Positions 24,844 through 32,131 of a stretch of DNA of 49,955 nucleotides are shown here, in pieces. Source of the stretch: an uncultured Clostridia bacterium (GTDB lineage: Bacteria > Bacillota > Clostridia > Christensenellales > Borkfalkiaceae); the NCBI GenBank assembly GCA_944327465.1, contig CALVHH010000021.1, forward strand, positions 1 to 49,955, read 5' to 3'. The translations under genes and the position numbers were made by a program. How positions within the stretch are numbered: position 1 is the stretch's first letter; each line of letters starts with the position of its first letter. A model generated the notes under the pieces. That model saw only the letters and a program-made list of their open reading frames with translations. It was not told the origin of the DNA and ran no database searches.

Positions 24844-26175
24844 ATGAACGAAAGAAAAACCCTTACGGTAAATTGTTCGGGTCACCTTGAAATAGGCGGG
24901 TGCGACGCGCTTGAGCTCGCTTCGGAGTACGGCACTCCGCTGTACGTATTTGATGAAGATTATATCCGCCGCATGATGTCGGTATACAGCAACACGATAG
25001 ATAAGGAATATGGCGGACACGGCATTGTCTTATACGCTTCAAAGGCGTTTTCATGCCTGGCAATATATTCAATAGCCAAAAGCCAAGGCATCGGCGTGGA
25101 CGTCGTTTCTGGCGGAGAATTATATACGGCATTGAAGGCGGGTTTTCCCGCCGAAAAAATATATATGCACGGCAACAATAAGACTGCGGAAGAACTTGAA
25201 TTTGCCGTGGACAGCAATGTCGGCACTATAGTTGTCGATTCTGCTCTTGAAGCCGACAGGCTTGATGAATTGTGCGCGTCAAGGTCCAAAAAATGCAATG
25301 TGCTGATTAGAGTCAATCCCGGCGTCGAGGCACATACGCATGCCTATGTTCAGACAGCGACGCCCGACAGCAAGTTTGGCTTTTCGGTTGCCAACGGCAC
25401 AGCCGAAGACATGGCAAAATACATTCTTGCCAAAGAGAATATCGTTTTAAAGGGTTTTCATTGTCACATCGGCTCGCAGATTTTCGAAAAACAGTCGTTT
25501 GTAATTGCTGCCGAAAAGATGATGGACTTCGTGTTACAAATAAAACAGTCCACCGGTTTTGAAGCCGAAGTTCTCAATCTCGGCGGCGGATTCGGAATTT
25601 ATTATACGGATGAAGACCCCAAACTCAAAGAAGAGGATTATGCCGAGTATTTAAAGGCGCTGTGCGAAACCGTCAAACGCAAAGCCTGGCAGCTGAATTT
25701 ACAATTGCCCTATCTTGCAATAGAGCCCGGGCGTTCAATAGTCGGCGAAGCAGGGGTCACTCTGTACACGGCTGGCGCCATTAAAACGATTCCTGGCATC
25801 AAGACATACGTCGCCGTCGACGGCGGCATGTTCGAAAATCCCCGCTATGCACTCTATCAGTCGAAATACTGTGTTGTTGCTGCGGGTAACATGAATGCTC
25901 CCTGTACGCAAAATGTCACTATTGCTGGTAAATGTTGCGAAAGCGGAGATATTATAGCGGCAGACGTGCCGCTGCCCGAGATTGCAAGCGGCGACATTCT
26001 GGCAGTGCTTTCGACGGGCGCCTACAATTATTCAATGGCTAGCAATTATAACCGCAATTTTATTCCTCAGGCGGTGCTTGTAAAGGATGGAATGGCGGAT
26101 GTTATAATAAAAAAGCAGACTTTTGAAGACCTTATTCGCAACGACGTTGCATTGGAAAGGTTAAACAGCGATTGA
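24844..26175 (+). CDS. lysA: Diaminopimelate decarboxylase
   Basis: PLP enzyme converting meso-diaminopimelate to lysine; 443 residues. The PLP lysine is in LYASKAFSCLA, with HCHIGSQ, GGGFGIYY for phosphate binding, EPGRSIVGEAG, and the second-subunit active-site CESGD. Full length. It has its own promoter; the M50 protease gene follows within 17 bases after a short tandem duplication. No other lysine gene and no lysine riboswitch are present. Confidence 0.95.
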   Translation: MNERKTLTVNCSGHLEIGGCDALELASEYGTPLYVFDEDYIRRMMSVYSNTIDKEYGGHGIVLYASKAFSCLAIYSIAKSQGIGVDVVSGGELYTALKAGFPAEKIYMHGNNKTAEELEFAVDSNVGTIVVDSALEADRLDELCASRSKKCNVLIRVNPGVEAHTHAYVQTATPDSKFGFSVANGTAEDMAKYILAKENIVLKGFHCHIGSQIFEKQSFVIAAEKMMDFVLQIKQSTGFEAEVLNLGGGFGIYYTDEDPKLKEEDYAEYLKALCETVKRKAWQLNLQLPYLAIEPGRSIVGEAGVTLYTAGAIKTIPGIKTYVAVDGGMFENPRYALYQSKYCVVAAGNMNAPCTQNVTIAGKCCESGDIIAADVPLPEIASGDILAVLSTGAYNYSMASNYNRNFIPQAVLVKDGMADVIIKKQTFEDLIRNDVALERLNSD

Positions 26176-26205
26176 TGGATACTTTTAATTGATGGATACT
26201 TTTAT
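26172..26205 (+). repeat. 17-bp tandem duplication of a start-codon region
   Basis: TTGATGGATACTTTTAA (26172-26188) is followed directly by TTGATGGATACTTTTAT (26189-26205), 16 of 17 bases identical. The first copy overlaps the lysA stop and encodes a dead-end MDTFN; the second supplies the working start of the protease gene. Confidence 0.9.
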
Positions 26206-26899
26206 TTATTATCTTTCTTCAATTTTGGCGGTGATATTTGTGCTCTGCCCGCACGAGTGGGGGCATGCATTTGCCGCCACAAAGTGCGGAGACGGTACGG
26301 CAAAGGCTTATGGCAGGCTTACATTAAACCCTATAAAGCATCTCGACCCGTTGGGCTTCGTCTGCTGTGCGCTTGTAGGATTCGGTTGGGCAAAACCGGT
26401 GCCGATAAATCCTTACAACTTTAAAAACTACAGAAAGGGATTGTTTTTAACGGCTATAGCCGGCGTTCTGGTAAATTACCTGATAGCCTTTGTTGTGTAC
26501 CTGCTGTACGTGTTGTTTGTGCGCTTTGCTCTCGCCGAAATGCTTACGCTCGGCGCTTTTATGAGCTATCTTGGCGAGCTCATCTTCTATACGCTTTTAA
26601 ACATATATTCATTCAGTCTCGCCGTCTTTGTGTTCAATCTTTTGCCGCTCTATCCCCTGGATGGTTTCAGGGTAGTGGAGTCATGCACTCGACAGATAAA
26701 CCCCGTAAGGCGCTTTCTGCGCAACTACGGCCAGATGATACTTATAATACTCATTGCCGAAAGCTTTATATGCGACATACTTTCAGACTATGTTGAGTGG
26801 GCGAAATACTGCGATATTTTAGGTTATGTGATGTACTTCGCCACAGATATTATCGGTTATCCCATAAAACTTGCCTGGGATTGGATTTTGAAACTATGA
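26192..26899 (+). CDS. Site-2 protease family (M50) zinc metalloprotease
   Basis: An intramembrane metalloprotease of 235 residues. The zinc motif HEWGH (near residue 22) lies in the first membrane helix region, and the third ligand motif appears as NLLPLYPLDG near 150. Members of this small YwhC/SpoIVFB-like class usually lie beside scpA, as here. The substrate is unknown; SpoIVFB function is possible but not shown. ATG 26192 was used; a TTG immediately before it is also in frame. It overlaps scpA by four bases. Confidence 0.9.
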   Translation: MDTFIYYLSSILAVIFVLCPHEWGHAFAATKCGDGTAKAYGRLTLNPIKHLDPLGFVCCALVGFGWAKPVPINPYNFKNYRKGLFLTAIAGVLVNYLIAFVVYLLYVLFVRFALAEMLTLGAFMSYLGELIFYTLLNIYSFSLAVFVFNLLPLYPLDGFRVVESCTRQINPVRRFLRNYGQMILIILIAESFICDILSDYVEWAKYCDILGYVMYFATDIIGYPIKLAWDWILKL

Positions 26900-27714
26900 C
26901 TTCATCTAAAGATTATTCAAATTTTGAATCGGTAGTCGATTATGATACCGTTCTCGACAATTTTGAAGGGCCGCTCGATTTGTTGCTGCACCTGATAAAT
27001 ATAGCCAAGATAAATATTGAGGATATTTTTGTTTCAAAAGTTACGGAGCAGTTTCTCGACTATATAGAATACATGAAGAGTCAGCCTTCGCGCGATGTGG
27101 ACAAGGAGAGCGAATATCTTGCCATGGCTGCACTCATCGTGTATATAAAATCCAAAGCAATGGTGCCCGCCATAGATACGGGCGACGATATCGACGACCG
27201 CGCCGACGAGGAAAAACAGGCGCTTATCGAGCAGTTGCGTCAACGCGAATTTGAGCTCATAAAGGAAAAGACTCCGCAGCTCAAGGAGATGGAGACCGTC
27301 GGGTTCTATTTTAAGCCGCCTTCAAAGGATTTTAGCGAAGTGAAGGTCGTCTATACCGATTTCAGCGTTACGGCAATGCTTGATGCGTTTGCAAAATTAC
27401 TGTTAAAAAACGAGAGCATGCAGCGCGAAAAGGAGAATATCAAGGAGATACCAAAAGATGAGTATACCGTAGAGCAAAAGGTAAAATTCATCGGCAACGC
27501 GCTTCTTGAAAAGGATCAGATTGAATTCGGGCAGCTATTCACTCATTTTTCGCGCAATGAAATAATAACTACGTTTCAGGCATTGCTAGAGATGCTCAAA
27601 TATCAATATATAGTTGTCGAGCAGCAGCAATCTTTCGGCACTATAATCATTAAACGCAATCCCGATTCGGATTTAAAGGAAGTGGACATTGAACAATTTG
27701 ACGAATATAATTGA
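26896..27714 (+). CDS. scpA: Segregation and condensation protein A
   Basis: Kleisin subunit of the bacterial SMC condensin. The 272-residue protein has the typical start (NFEGPLDLLLHLI), KINIEDIFVSKVTEQFLDYI, an acidic middle, and a C-terminal winged-helix (FTHFSRNEIITTFQALLEMLK). ATG 26896 is set by the ATGA overlap with the M50 gene. It overlaps scpB by 26 bases. Confidence 0.93.
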   Translation: MTSSKDYSNFESVVDYDTVLDNFEGPLDLLLHLINIAKINIEDIFVSKVTEQFLDYIEYMKSQPSRDVDKESEYLAMAALIVYIKSKAMVPAIDTGDDIDDRADEEKQALIEQLRQREFELIKEKTPQLKEMETVGFYFKPPSKDFSEVKVVYTDFSVTAMLDAFAKLLLKNESMQREKENIKEIPKDEYTVEQKVKFIGNALLEKDQIEFGQLFTHFSRNEIITTFQALLEMLKYQYIVVEQQQSFGTIIIKRNPDSDLKEVDIEQFDEYN

Positions 27715-28402
27715 GGCTATAGTATTTGCTTCAGGCGATGCGGTTCAGGTAAAATATATCATAGAAAAGCTTGGTTGCTCATTAAAGGATGTAAATGCGG
27801 CAATTGACGAGCTGAAGGTCAAATATTCCGGCGAAAGCGGCATACAGCTGCTGACCTTTAACGGCAAAATCCAGTTTGCCACCAATCCGGAATATAAGCA
27901 GCAGATATCTTCGGTGCTTCAGCCGATAAAGGAGAAGGAGTTTACCCGAACAATACTTGAATGCGCCGCCTTGATTGCATACAAACAGCCGGTGACAAAG
28001 GGCGAGCTTGAAGAAATAAGGCAGGTAAGCTGCGATTACGCAATACATACTTTGCTTGATCTGGACATGATAGTGCCGTGCGGCAGAAAGGACGCCGTGG
28101 GCAAGCCGATACTGTACGCAACGACTGACAACTTTTTGAAGCGGTTTAAGCTGAATTCGATAGACGAGCTCCCCGATTACGACGAGCTTATGGCTCAGAT
28201 AGCGCAATTGAACAGCTCTATCCTCGATGAGGAGGACAGCAACTATCTGTATCATAAGGATGAATATTCCGAGGCCGACGACCCCGAAATAAAGGCCGAA
28301 CGTAAAAAGAAATCGGAACCCGAGCAGTTGAAGGTGACCGAAGACGGCTACGAATTGCCCGAGCATCTCGACGGCGACGATGACGTGATTGAAATAAAGT
28401 GA
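27689..28402 (+). CDS. scpB: Segregation and condensation protein B
   Basis: Partner of ScpA and SMC in chromosome segregation. The core of about 180 residues, with two winged helices, begins LTNIIEAIVFASGD and includes the signature ALIAYKQPVTKGELEEIR and the GRKDAVGKPILYATTDNFL stretch. An acidic, lysine-rich tail of about 55 residues extends beyond the usual end. The start is TTG at 27689 with AAGGAAG ahead, inside scpA. A strong terminator follows. Confidence 0.92.
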   Translation: MNNLTNIIEAIVFASGDAVQVKYIIEKLGCSLKDVNAAIDELKVKYSGESGIQLLTFNGKIQFATNPEYKQQISSVLQPIKEKEFTRTILECAALIAYKQPVTKGELEEIRQVSCDYAIHTLLDLDMIVPCGRKDAVGKPILYATTDNFLKRFKLNSIDELPDYDELMAQIAQLNSSILDEEDSNYLYHKDEYSEADDPEIKAERKKKSEPEQLKVTEDGYELPEHLDGDDDVIEIK

Positions 28403-28410
28403 TATATTTT

Positions 28411-28454
28411 ATGTGCCCCCGAAAGCTGCAAGCTTTCGGGCGCACATATTTTTT
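28411..28454 (+). terminator. Intrinsic terminator after scpB
   Basis: 10-bp perfect stem CCCGAAAGCT/AGCTTTCGGG with a 3-base loop, extended by ATGTGC/GCACAT across one mismatch, followed by TATTTTTT. Confidence 0.88.
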
Positions 28455-28477
28455 GGTAATTTACAGATAATATAATC

Positions 28478-29008
28478 ATGGAAAACTCCGCTGCCGTCGT
28501 TGCGGTATGCCTGTGCGCCGTTCTGCTGTTTCCTATACACATAGACAATTATCTGTATATAAATAAAGACGATAAATATGTAAGTCTGAATATTGTTCTA
28601 TATTCGTTTATAAGAGTATTCAATATAAATACGGTAAAGAATTCTCCGACAAAAATGCAGATCAACGGCAGGGAACGCAACATTAAGGCTGACGTTATAA
28701 AAAAGAACGCACTGAAAATCGTTAAAGAACTGACGCTGACAAAAATCGTTCAGCTCGGCGATTACGGAATGCAATCGGAAAATAATGCCTATGCGGCACT
28801 GATGCAGAGTGTGCTTACGAATACGGTCTATGCGTATATGGATTATAGGAGAAAAATCAAGCTTAAAAACTTTGTTGTTTTAAATACGGCACATAAAAAT
28901 ATCTTACATTATGCAAAAATATCCTGCATTATCAATATTATAACGCTGCTGAAAATATTTATTAAAATTTCATTGGGGAGGATAAATGAACAGATACAAA
29001 AAAGATAG
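28478..29008 (+). CDS. DUF2953 (YtfI-like) protein
   Basis: A 176-residue protein with an N-terminal membrane helix (3-20), followed by a beta-rich segment (YLYINKDDKYVSLNIVLYSFIRV), a basic stretch, a helix resembling the DUF2953 core (YGMQSENNAYAALMQSVL) and a hydrophobic C-terminus ending in a KISLGRI-like signature. Position immediately before gerW/ytfJ, overlapping it by 23 bases, matches ytfI-ytfJ of Bacillus and supports the call. Function unknown; probably sporulation-linked by context. A TATAAT ends one base before its ATG, which cannot serve this start. Confidence 0.65.
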   Translation: MENSAAVVAVCLCAVLLFPIHIDNYLYINKDDKYVSLNIVLYSFIRVFNINTVKNSPTKMQINGRERNIKADVIKKNALKIVKELTLTKIVQLGDYGMQSENNAYAALMQSVLTNTVYAYMDYRRKIKLKNFVVLNTAHKNILHYAKISCIINIITLLKIFIKISLGRINEQIQKR

Positions 29009-29360
29009 CCAAAGACAGAATGAATTTGAAAGACCGGCACTGCCGATAGAAAAGATTGTCGACGCAAATACGGTGGTGGGACAATCGATAATAACGGCAA
29101 GCGGAGCGCAGGTGATACCGCTGACTTCGATCACCGTTGTAAACATAGGCGGCGGAGGAGAATACGGCGACATAAAAACCTTTAAAGAGGCGGAAGGCTT
29201 CAAACTTGTGGGAGGAAACGGGTCGGTGATAACGCTCAAGCCGCGTGGTTTTTTGGTGGACGACGGAAAAAATTGCAGACTGCTTAAAATGGAGGAAGAA
29301 CCTGTCAATGCACTCATTGAAAAGGCGGGGGAATTGGTACACAACATCGCCGATAATTAA
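28986..29360 (+). CDS. GerW/YtfJ family spore protein
   Basis: A 124-residue protein with the family core: VGQSIITASGAQVIPLTSITVVNIGGGGEYGD, a middle GGNGSVITLKPRGFLVDDG, and an amphipathic C-terminus. YtfJ/GerW proteins are made in the forespore and affect germination. The start ATG follows a GGGGAGG ribosome site by five bases. It lies between the YtfI-like gene and a D,D-carboxypeptidase, overlapping both. Confidence 0.87.
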   Translation: MNRYKKDSQRQNEFERPALPIEKIVDANTVVGQSIITASGAQVIPLTSITVVNIGGGGEYGDIKTFKEAEGFKLVGGNGSVITLKPRGFLVDDGKNCRLLKMEEEPVNALIEKAGELVHNIADN

Positions 29361-30375
29361 TGCAATTGCAATAATTTTGCTATTTTATATAGTACTATGC
29401 GTAACATTATCTGCCGGTAATACACCAAAAGTGCGTGCGGACGGTGTGGCTGAGTGTGCGGCAGAGCTGAATACGGGTAAAATATTATATGCAAAAAACG
29501 ATTCGGCTAAACTTCCGATGGCGAGCACTACAAAGATAATGACTGCGCTCATAATTATTGAAGAATGCGAGCTTGATGAGGTGATCACCGTTCCTGACGA
29601 AGCGGTTGGCGTAGAGGGGTCAAGTATATATCTTAAAAAGGGGGAGCGCGTTTCGGTACGCGATTTATTATATGGACTCATGCTGCGCTCAGGCAACGAC
29701 AGCGCTGTGGCGCTGGCGATACATCACAGCGGAAGCGTACAAAATTTTGCGGCAAGAATGAATGAGAGAGCCCTACAGCTGGGTGCCGACGACACGCATT
29801 TTGTAAATCCGAGCGGTCTGCCGGATGATGAACACTTTACCACGGCACGCGACCTTTGCACTATTGCCTGTGCGGCTATGCGGAACGATACATTTAAAGC
29901 CGTTGTGTCCTCAAAGAGTTATACGGGGCAATTTCGCAGCTTTGTTAATAAAAATAAAGCGCTCTCCAGCATAGAGGGTGCAAACGGTGTGAAGACGGGG
30001 TATACGCTTAAGGCAGGTAGGTGTCTTGTGGCTTCGGCTGAGAGGGACGGAATGGATATTGTCTGCGTCGTTTTGAACTGCCCGGATATGTATGAAAGAT
30101 GCCAAAAACTGATTGATGACGCCTTTTCAAAATATGAAATCAAAGTTATTGCTGCAAATAAGGTGTTTATGTGTGGCGAAGTACCATGCATAATTAATGA
30201 TACGCATAATCTGTTGATTCCAACGGGGGCTGAACTAATTGTTAAGACCGTGCCAAACGAACGCTTACAGATTATCAAGGGAGGCGAGGCAGGAATAATT
30301 GAAATTTATTGTGAAAATGACTTGATTTTTAGCGCAAAGTTATATAGTATAGTTAATAAGAAAACTATTTACTAA
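29308..30375 (+). CDS. D-alanyl-D-alanine carboxypeptidase (DacB/DacF-type)
   Basis: A second S11 peptidase, 355 residues: basic N-terminus, signal/anchor helix (about 16-36), SxxK at S73-T-T-K76, SGNDS, and KTG in GVKTGYT, then a C-terminal beta domain. ATG 29308 with GGAGG 12 bases upstream gives the signal peptide; it overlaps gerW by 53 bases. In Bacillus, dacB-spmA-spmB-rluB act in spore cortex and core maturation. Here the carboxypeptidase is followed directly by rluB and spmAB are missing. Confidence 0.88.
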   Translation: MHSLKRRGNWYTTSPIINAIAIILLFYIVLCVTLSAGNTPKVRADGVAECAAELNTGKILYAKNDSAKLPMASTTKIMTALIIIEECELDEVITVPDEAVGVEGSSIYLKKGERVSVRDLLYGLMLRSGNDSAVALAIHHSGSVQNFAARMNERALQLGADDTHFVNPSGLPDDEHFTTARDLCTIACAAMRNDTFKAVVSSKSYTGQFRSFVNKNKALSSIEGANGVKTGYTLKAGRCLVASAERDGMDIVCVVLNCPDMYERCQKLIDDAFSKYEIKVIAANKVFMCGEVPCIINDTHNLLIPTGAELIVKTVPNERLQIIKGGEAGIIEIYCENDLIFSAKLYSIVNKKTIY

Positions 30376-30383
30376 GGTAAAAC

Positions 30384-31085
30384 ATGCGCTTAAATAAATT
30401 TCTTGCCGCGTGCGGCATTGCGTCGAGAAGGGATTGCGATAAGCTAATTGCCGAAGGCAGGGTGTGCGTAAACGGCAAAGCTGCCGTTCTCGGCGTAGAT
30501 GTTTCTGATAGTGACTGCGTTACGGTCGATGGCAGGCAGGTCACGTTAAAAAAGAATGAGTACTATCTTTTAAATAAGCCCAAGGGCTATCTTTCGACCG
30601 TCTCTGATGAAAAGGGGCGCAGAACTGTGCTCGACCTCATGCCCGATACCGTCGGGCGCATTTATCCCGTAGGCAGGCTCGATTACGACAGCGAAGGGCT
30701 GCTTATTCTCACTACGGACGGAGAGCTCGCCCAGCGGCTTACACATCCTTCCAACGAGGTACCCAAAACTTATCTTGTTAAAATCGAGGGTACTTTAAAG
30801 GAAAGCGATTTGAACCCTCTGCGCAGCGGCATTGAAATCGAGGGTGGATATGTTACGAAAAAGTGCAAGGCGCATATCGTTGAAACAAATAAGCAGTACA
30901 CCAAGATACACATGACCATAACCGAGGGCAAGAACCGTGAAATACGAAAGATGTTTGCAGCCATCGGCAGGGAAGTTGTATTGCTGAAGCGCATTAAGGT
31001 GGGCGAACTGACGCTGCGCGGTCTTGACAGAGGTTCGTGGCGCAAACTCAGCAGGCAGGAAGTTGAATATCTGATGTCACTATAA
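30384..31085 (+). CDS. rluB: 23S rRNA pseudouridine synthase (RluB/RsuA family)
   Basis: A 233-residue enzyme with an S4 RNA-binding domain (MRLNKFLAACGIASRRDCD) and a pseudouridine synthase domain with the catalytic aspartate motif GRLDYDSEGLLILTTDG. KNREIRKMFAAIG is the second family signature. An AAGGTAA ribosome site sits just before the ATG. It ends a four-gene run beginning with the YtfI-like gene, followed by a bidirectional terminator shared with lexA. Confidence 0.9.
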   Translation: MRLNKFLAACGIASRRDCDKLIAEGRVCVNGKAAVLGVDVSDSDCVTVDGRQVTLKKNEYYLLNKPKGYLSTVSDEKGRRTVLDLMPDTVGRIYPVGRLDYDSEGLLILTTDGELAQRLTHPSNEVPKTYLVKIEGTLKESDLNPLRSGIEIEGGYVTKKCKAHIVETNKQYTKIHMTITEGKNREIRKMFAAIGREVVLLKRIKVGELTLRGLDRGSWRKLSRQEVEYLMSL

Positions 31086-31090
31086 AGTTA

Positions 31091-31116
31091 AAAGCGGAGC
31101 TCGGCTCCGCTTTTTT
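31091..31116. terminator. Bidirectional terminator between rluB and lexA
   Basis: Perfect 10-bp stem AAAGCGGAGC/GCTCCGCTTT with loop TCG and T-runs on both strands; serves the convergent genes rluB (plus) and lexA (minus). Confidence 0.9.
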
Positions 31117-31119
31117 ATA

Positions 31120-31710
31120 CTAAATATTTCGTATCAGACCGATAACCTTACCCAGGATGACGACGTCGTCAAAGATAAAATCTTCCATATCGTCGTTTTC
31201 CGGATGCAGCACTATTTTACCGTCGCGCTTAAAAAAGCGCTTAACTGTGGCGCTGTCGTCCACAAGAGCGACGACTATTTCGCCATTTTCGGCGACCGAT
31301 TGCTTTTTTACAACAATTTTATCGCCGTTGAACATTCCGATGTTGACCATGGAATCGCCCTTAACGGTGAGCATGAACAAATCGTCGCCCTTGAACATAT
31401 TTGAAGGAATCGAGTAGTAATCTTCGTAGTTTTCCTGAGCAAAAATAGGTTCGCCTGCCGCAACGGTGCCTATCAATGGGATTTTAATTGCTTGCTGATT
31501 TATTGAAATCGCGCGGCGCTTATTTTCGCCGACTTTGCTCTTTGTGATAAGCCCGTTTTCCGCAAGGCTGTTCATTATATTGAATGCCGTCGCAGTTGAA
31601 CGTATGTCGCATGCGCGGCAAATTTCTCTTACGGTCGGCGCATAGCCGTTGTCGGCAATAAATTTTGTTATATAGCCGTAAACTTGTTGTTGTCTTTCCA
31701 ATTTCTTCAT
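31120..31710 (-). CDS. lexA: SOS repressor LexA
   Basis: Repressor of DNA-damage genes that cleaves itself when RecA is activated. The 196-residue protein has an N-terminal winged helix (PTVREICRACDIRSTATAFNIMNSL), the cleavage site A85-G86 in GTVAAGEPI, and the catalytic pair S120 (GDSM) and K157 (ATVKRF). AAGGAG lies seven bases before the ATG. It has its own promoter, whose -35 is overlapped by a LexA-box-like palindrome, so it is very likely autoregulated. Confidence 0.95.
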   Translation of the reverse strand: MKKLERQQQVYGYITKFIADNGYAPTVREICRACDIRSTATAFNIMNSLAENGLITKSKVGENKRRAISINQQAIKIPLIGTVAAGEPIFAQENYEDYYSIPSNMFKGDDLFMLTVKGDSMVNIGMFNGDKIVVKKQSVAENGEIVVALVDDSATVKRFFKRDGKIVLHPENDDMEDFIFDDVVILGKVIGLIRNI

Positions 31711-31729
31711 AAATTTGCTCCTTAGTTAG

Positions 31730-31768
31730 ATTATAGCACATAAATTTTAAAAATGCAAACGATTGTTT
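31730..31768 (-). promoter_or_regulatory. lexA promoter with overlapping SOS-box-like operator
   Basis: Minus strand: -35 TTGCAT (31758-31753), 17-base spacer, -10 TATAAT (31735-31730). The palindrome AAACGATTGTTT (31757-31768) overlaps the -35; its AAAC-4-GTTT geometry resembles the Firmicute LexA box GAAC-4-GTTC. The operator identity is inferred. Confidence 0.7.
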
Positions 31769-31866
31769 TAAATTTTTTGTGTATTATGAATTTAAAAATG
31801 TAAACGAGAAAACATTTATATTATCGGCATTATATTGCTTAACGTTGGAAAACTTTATTTTACAGC

Positions 31867-31895
31867 TTGCAATTTCAATGTTCGTGGTATATAAT
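31867..31895 (+). promoter_or_regulatory. Sigma-A promoter for the cysteine-rich microprotein
   Basis: -35 TTGCAA (31867-31872), 17-base spacer, -10 TATAAT (31890-31895); a strong GAAGGAGG ribosome site (31903-31910) follows. Confidence 0.8.
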
Positions 31896-31916
31896 AACGG
31901 GTGAAGGAGGCATGTC

Positions 31917-32090
31917 ATGAATAAGAGAGGAGAAGATTGCGTTCTCTATGACAGAAAGTGCATAGAGTGCGGCGAGTGTGATATGTGCGATATCGACCCG
32001 GAAAAGATATGCGATAATTGTGGAAAATGTTTGGATTTTCGCGACGACGCGGTAATCAAGATAGATAAGATAGTTTTTGACGAAGATTAA
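31917..32090 (+). CDS. 57-residue cysteine-rich (CxxCxxCxxC + CxxCxxC) protein
   Basis: A small gene between lexA and hflX with its own consensus promoter, strong ribosome site and terminator. The 57 residues contain eight cysteines: C8; C15, C18, C21 and C24 at perfect three-residue spacing (CIECGECDMC); then C32, C35 and C38 (CDNCGKC), followed by an acidic/basic tail. The spacing suggests two Fe-S clusters or zinc sites, ferredoxin-like but not a standard 2[4Fe-4S] ferredoxin because no CP motifs are present. Function unknown. Signals on both sides make it a convincing real gene. Confidence 0.85.
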   Translation: MNKRGEDCVLYDRKCIECGECDMCDIDPEKICDNCGKCLDFRDDAVIKIDKIVFDED

Positions 32091-32117
32091 AAAAGCAGGG
32101 GGTAGCCCTGCTTTTTT
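32089..32117. terminator. Bidirectional terminator between the microprotein gene and hflX
   Basis: AAAAAAGCAGGG pairs with CCCTGCTTTTTT around loop GGTAG; T-runs on both strands serve the convergent genes. Confidence 0.9.
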
Positions 32118-32131
32118 AATGTGGAGACCAT

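Noticed and set aside
28471-28480. TATAAT just before the YtfI-like ATG as a leaderless promoter
   Set aside because: The -10 ends one base before the ATG, so RNA would begin inside the gene, and no -35 is present at the right distance.
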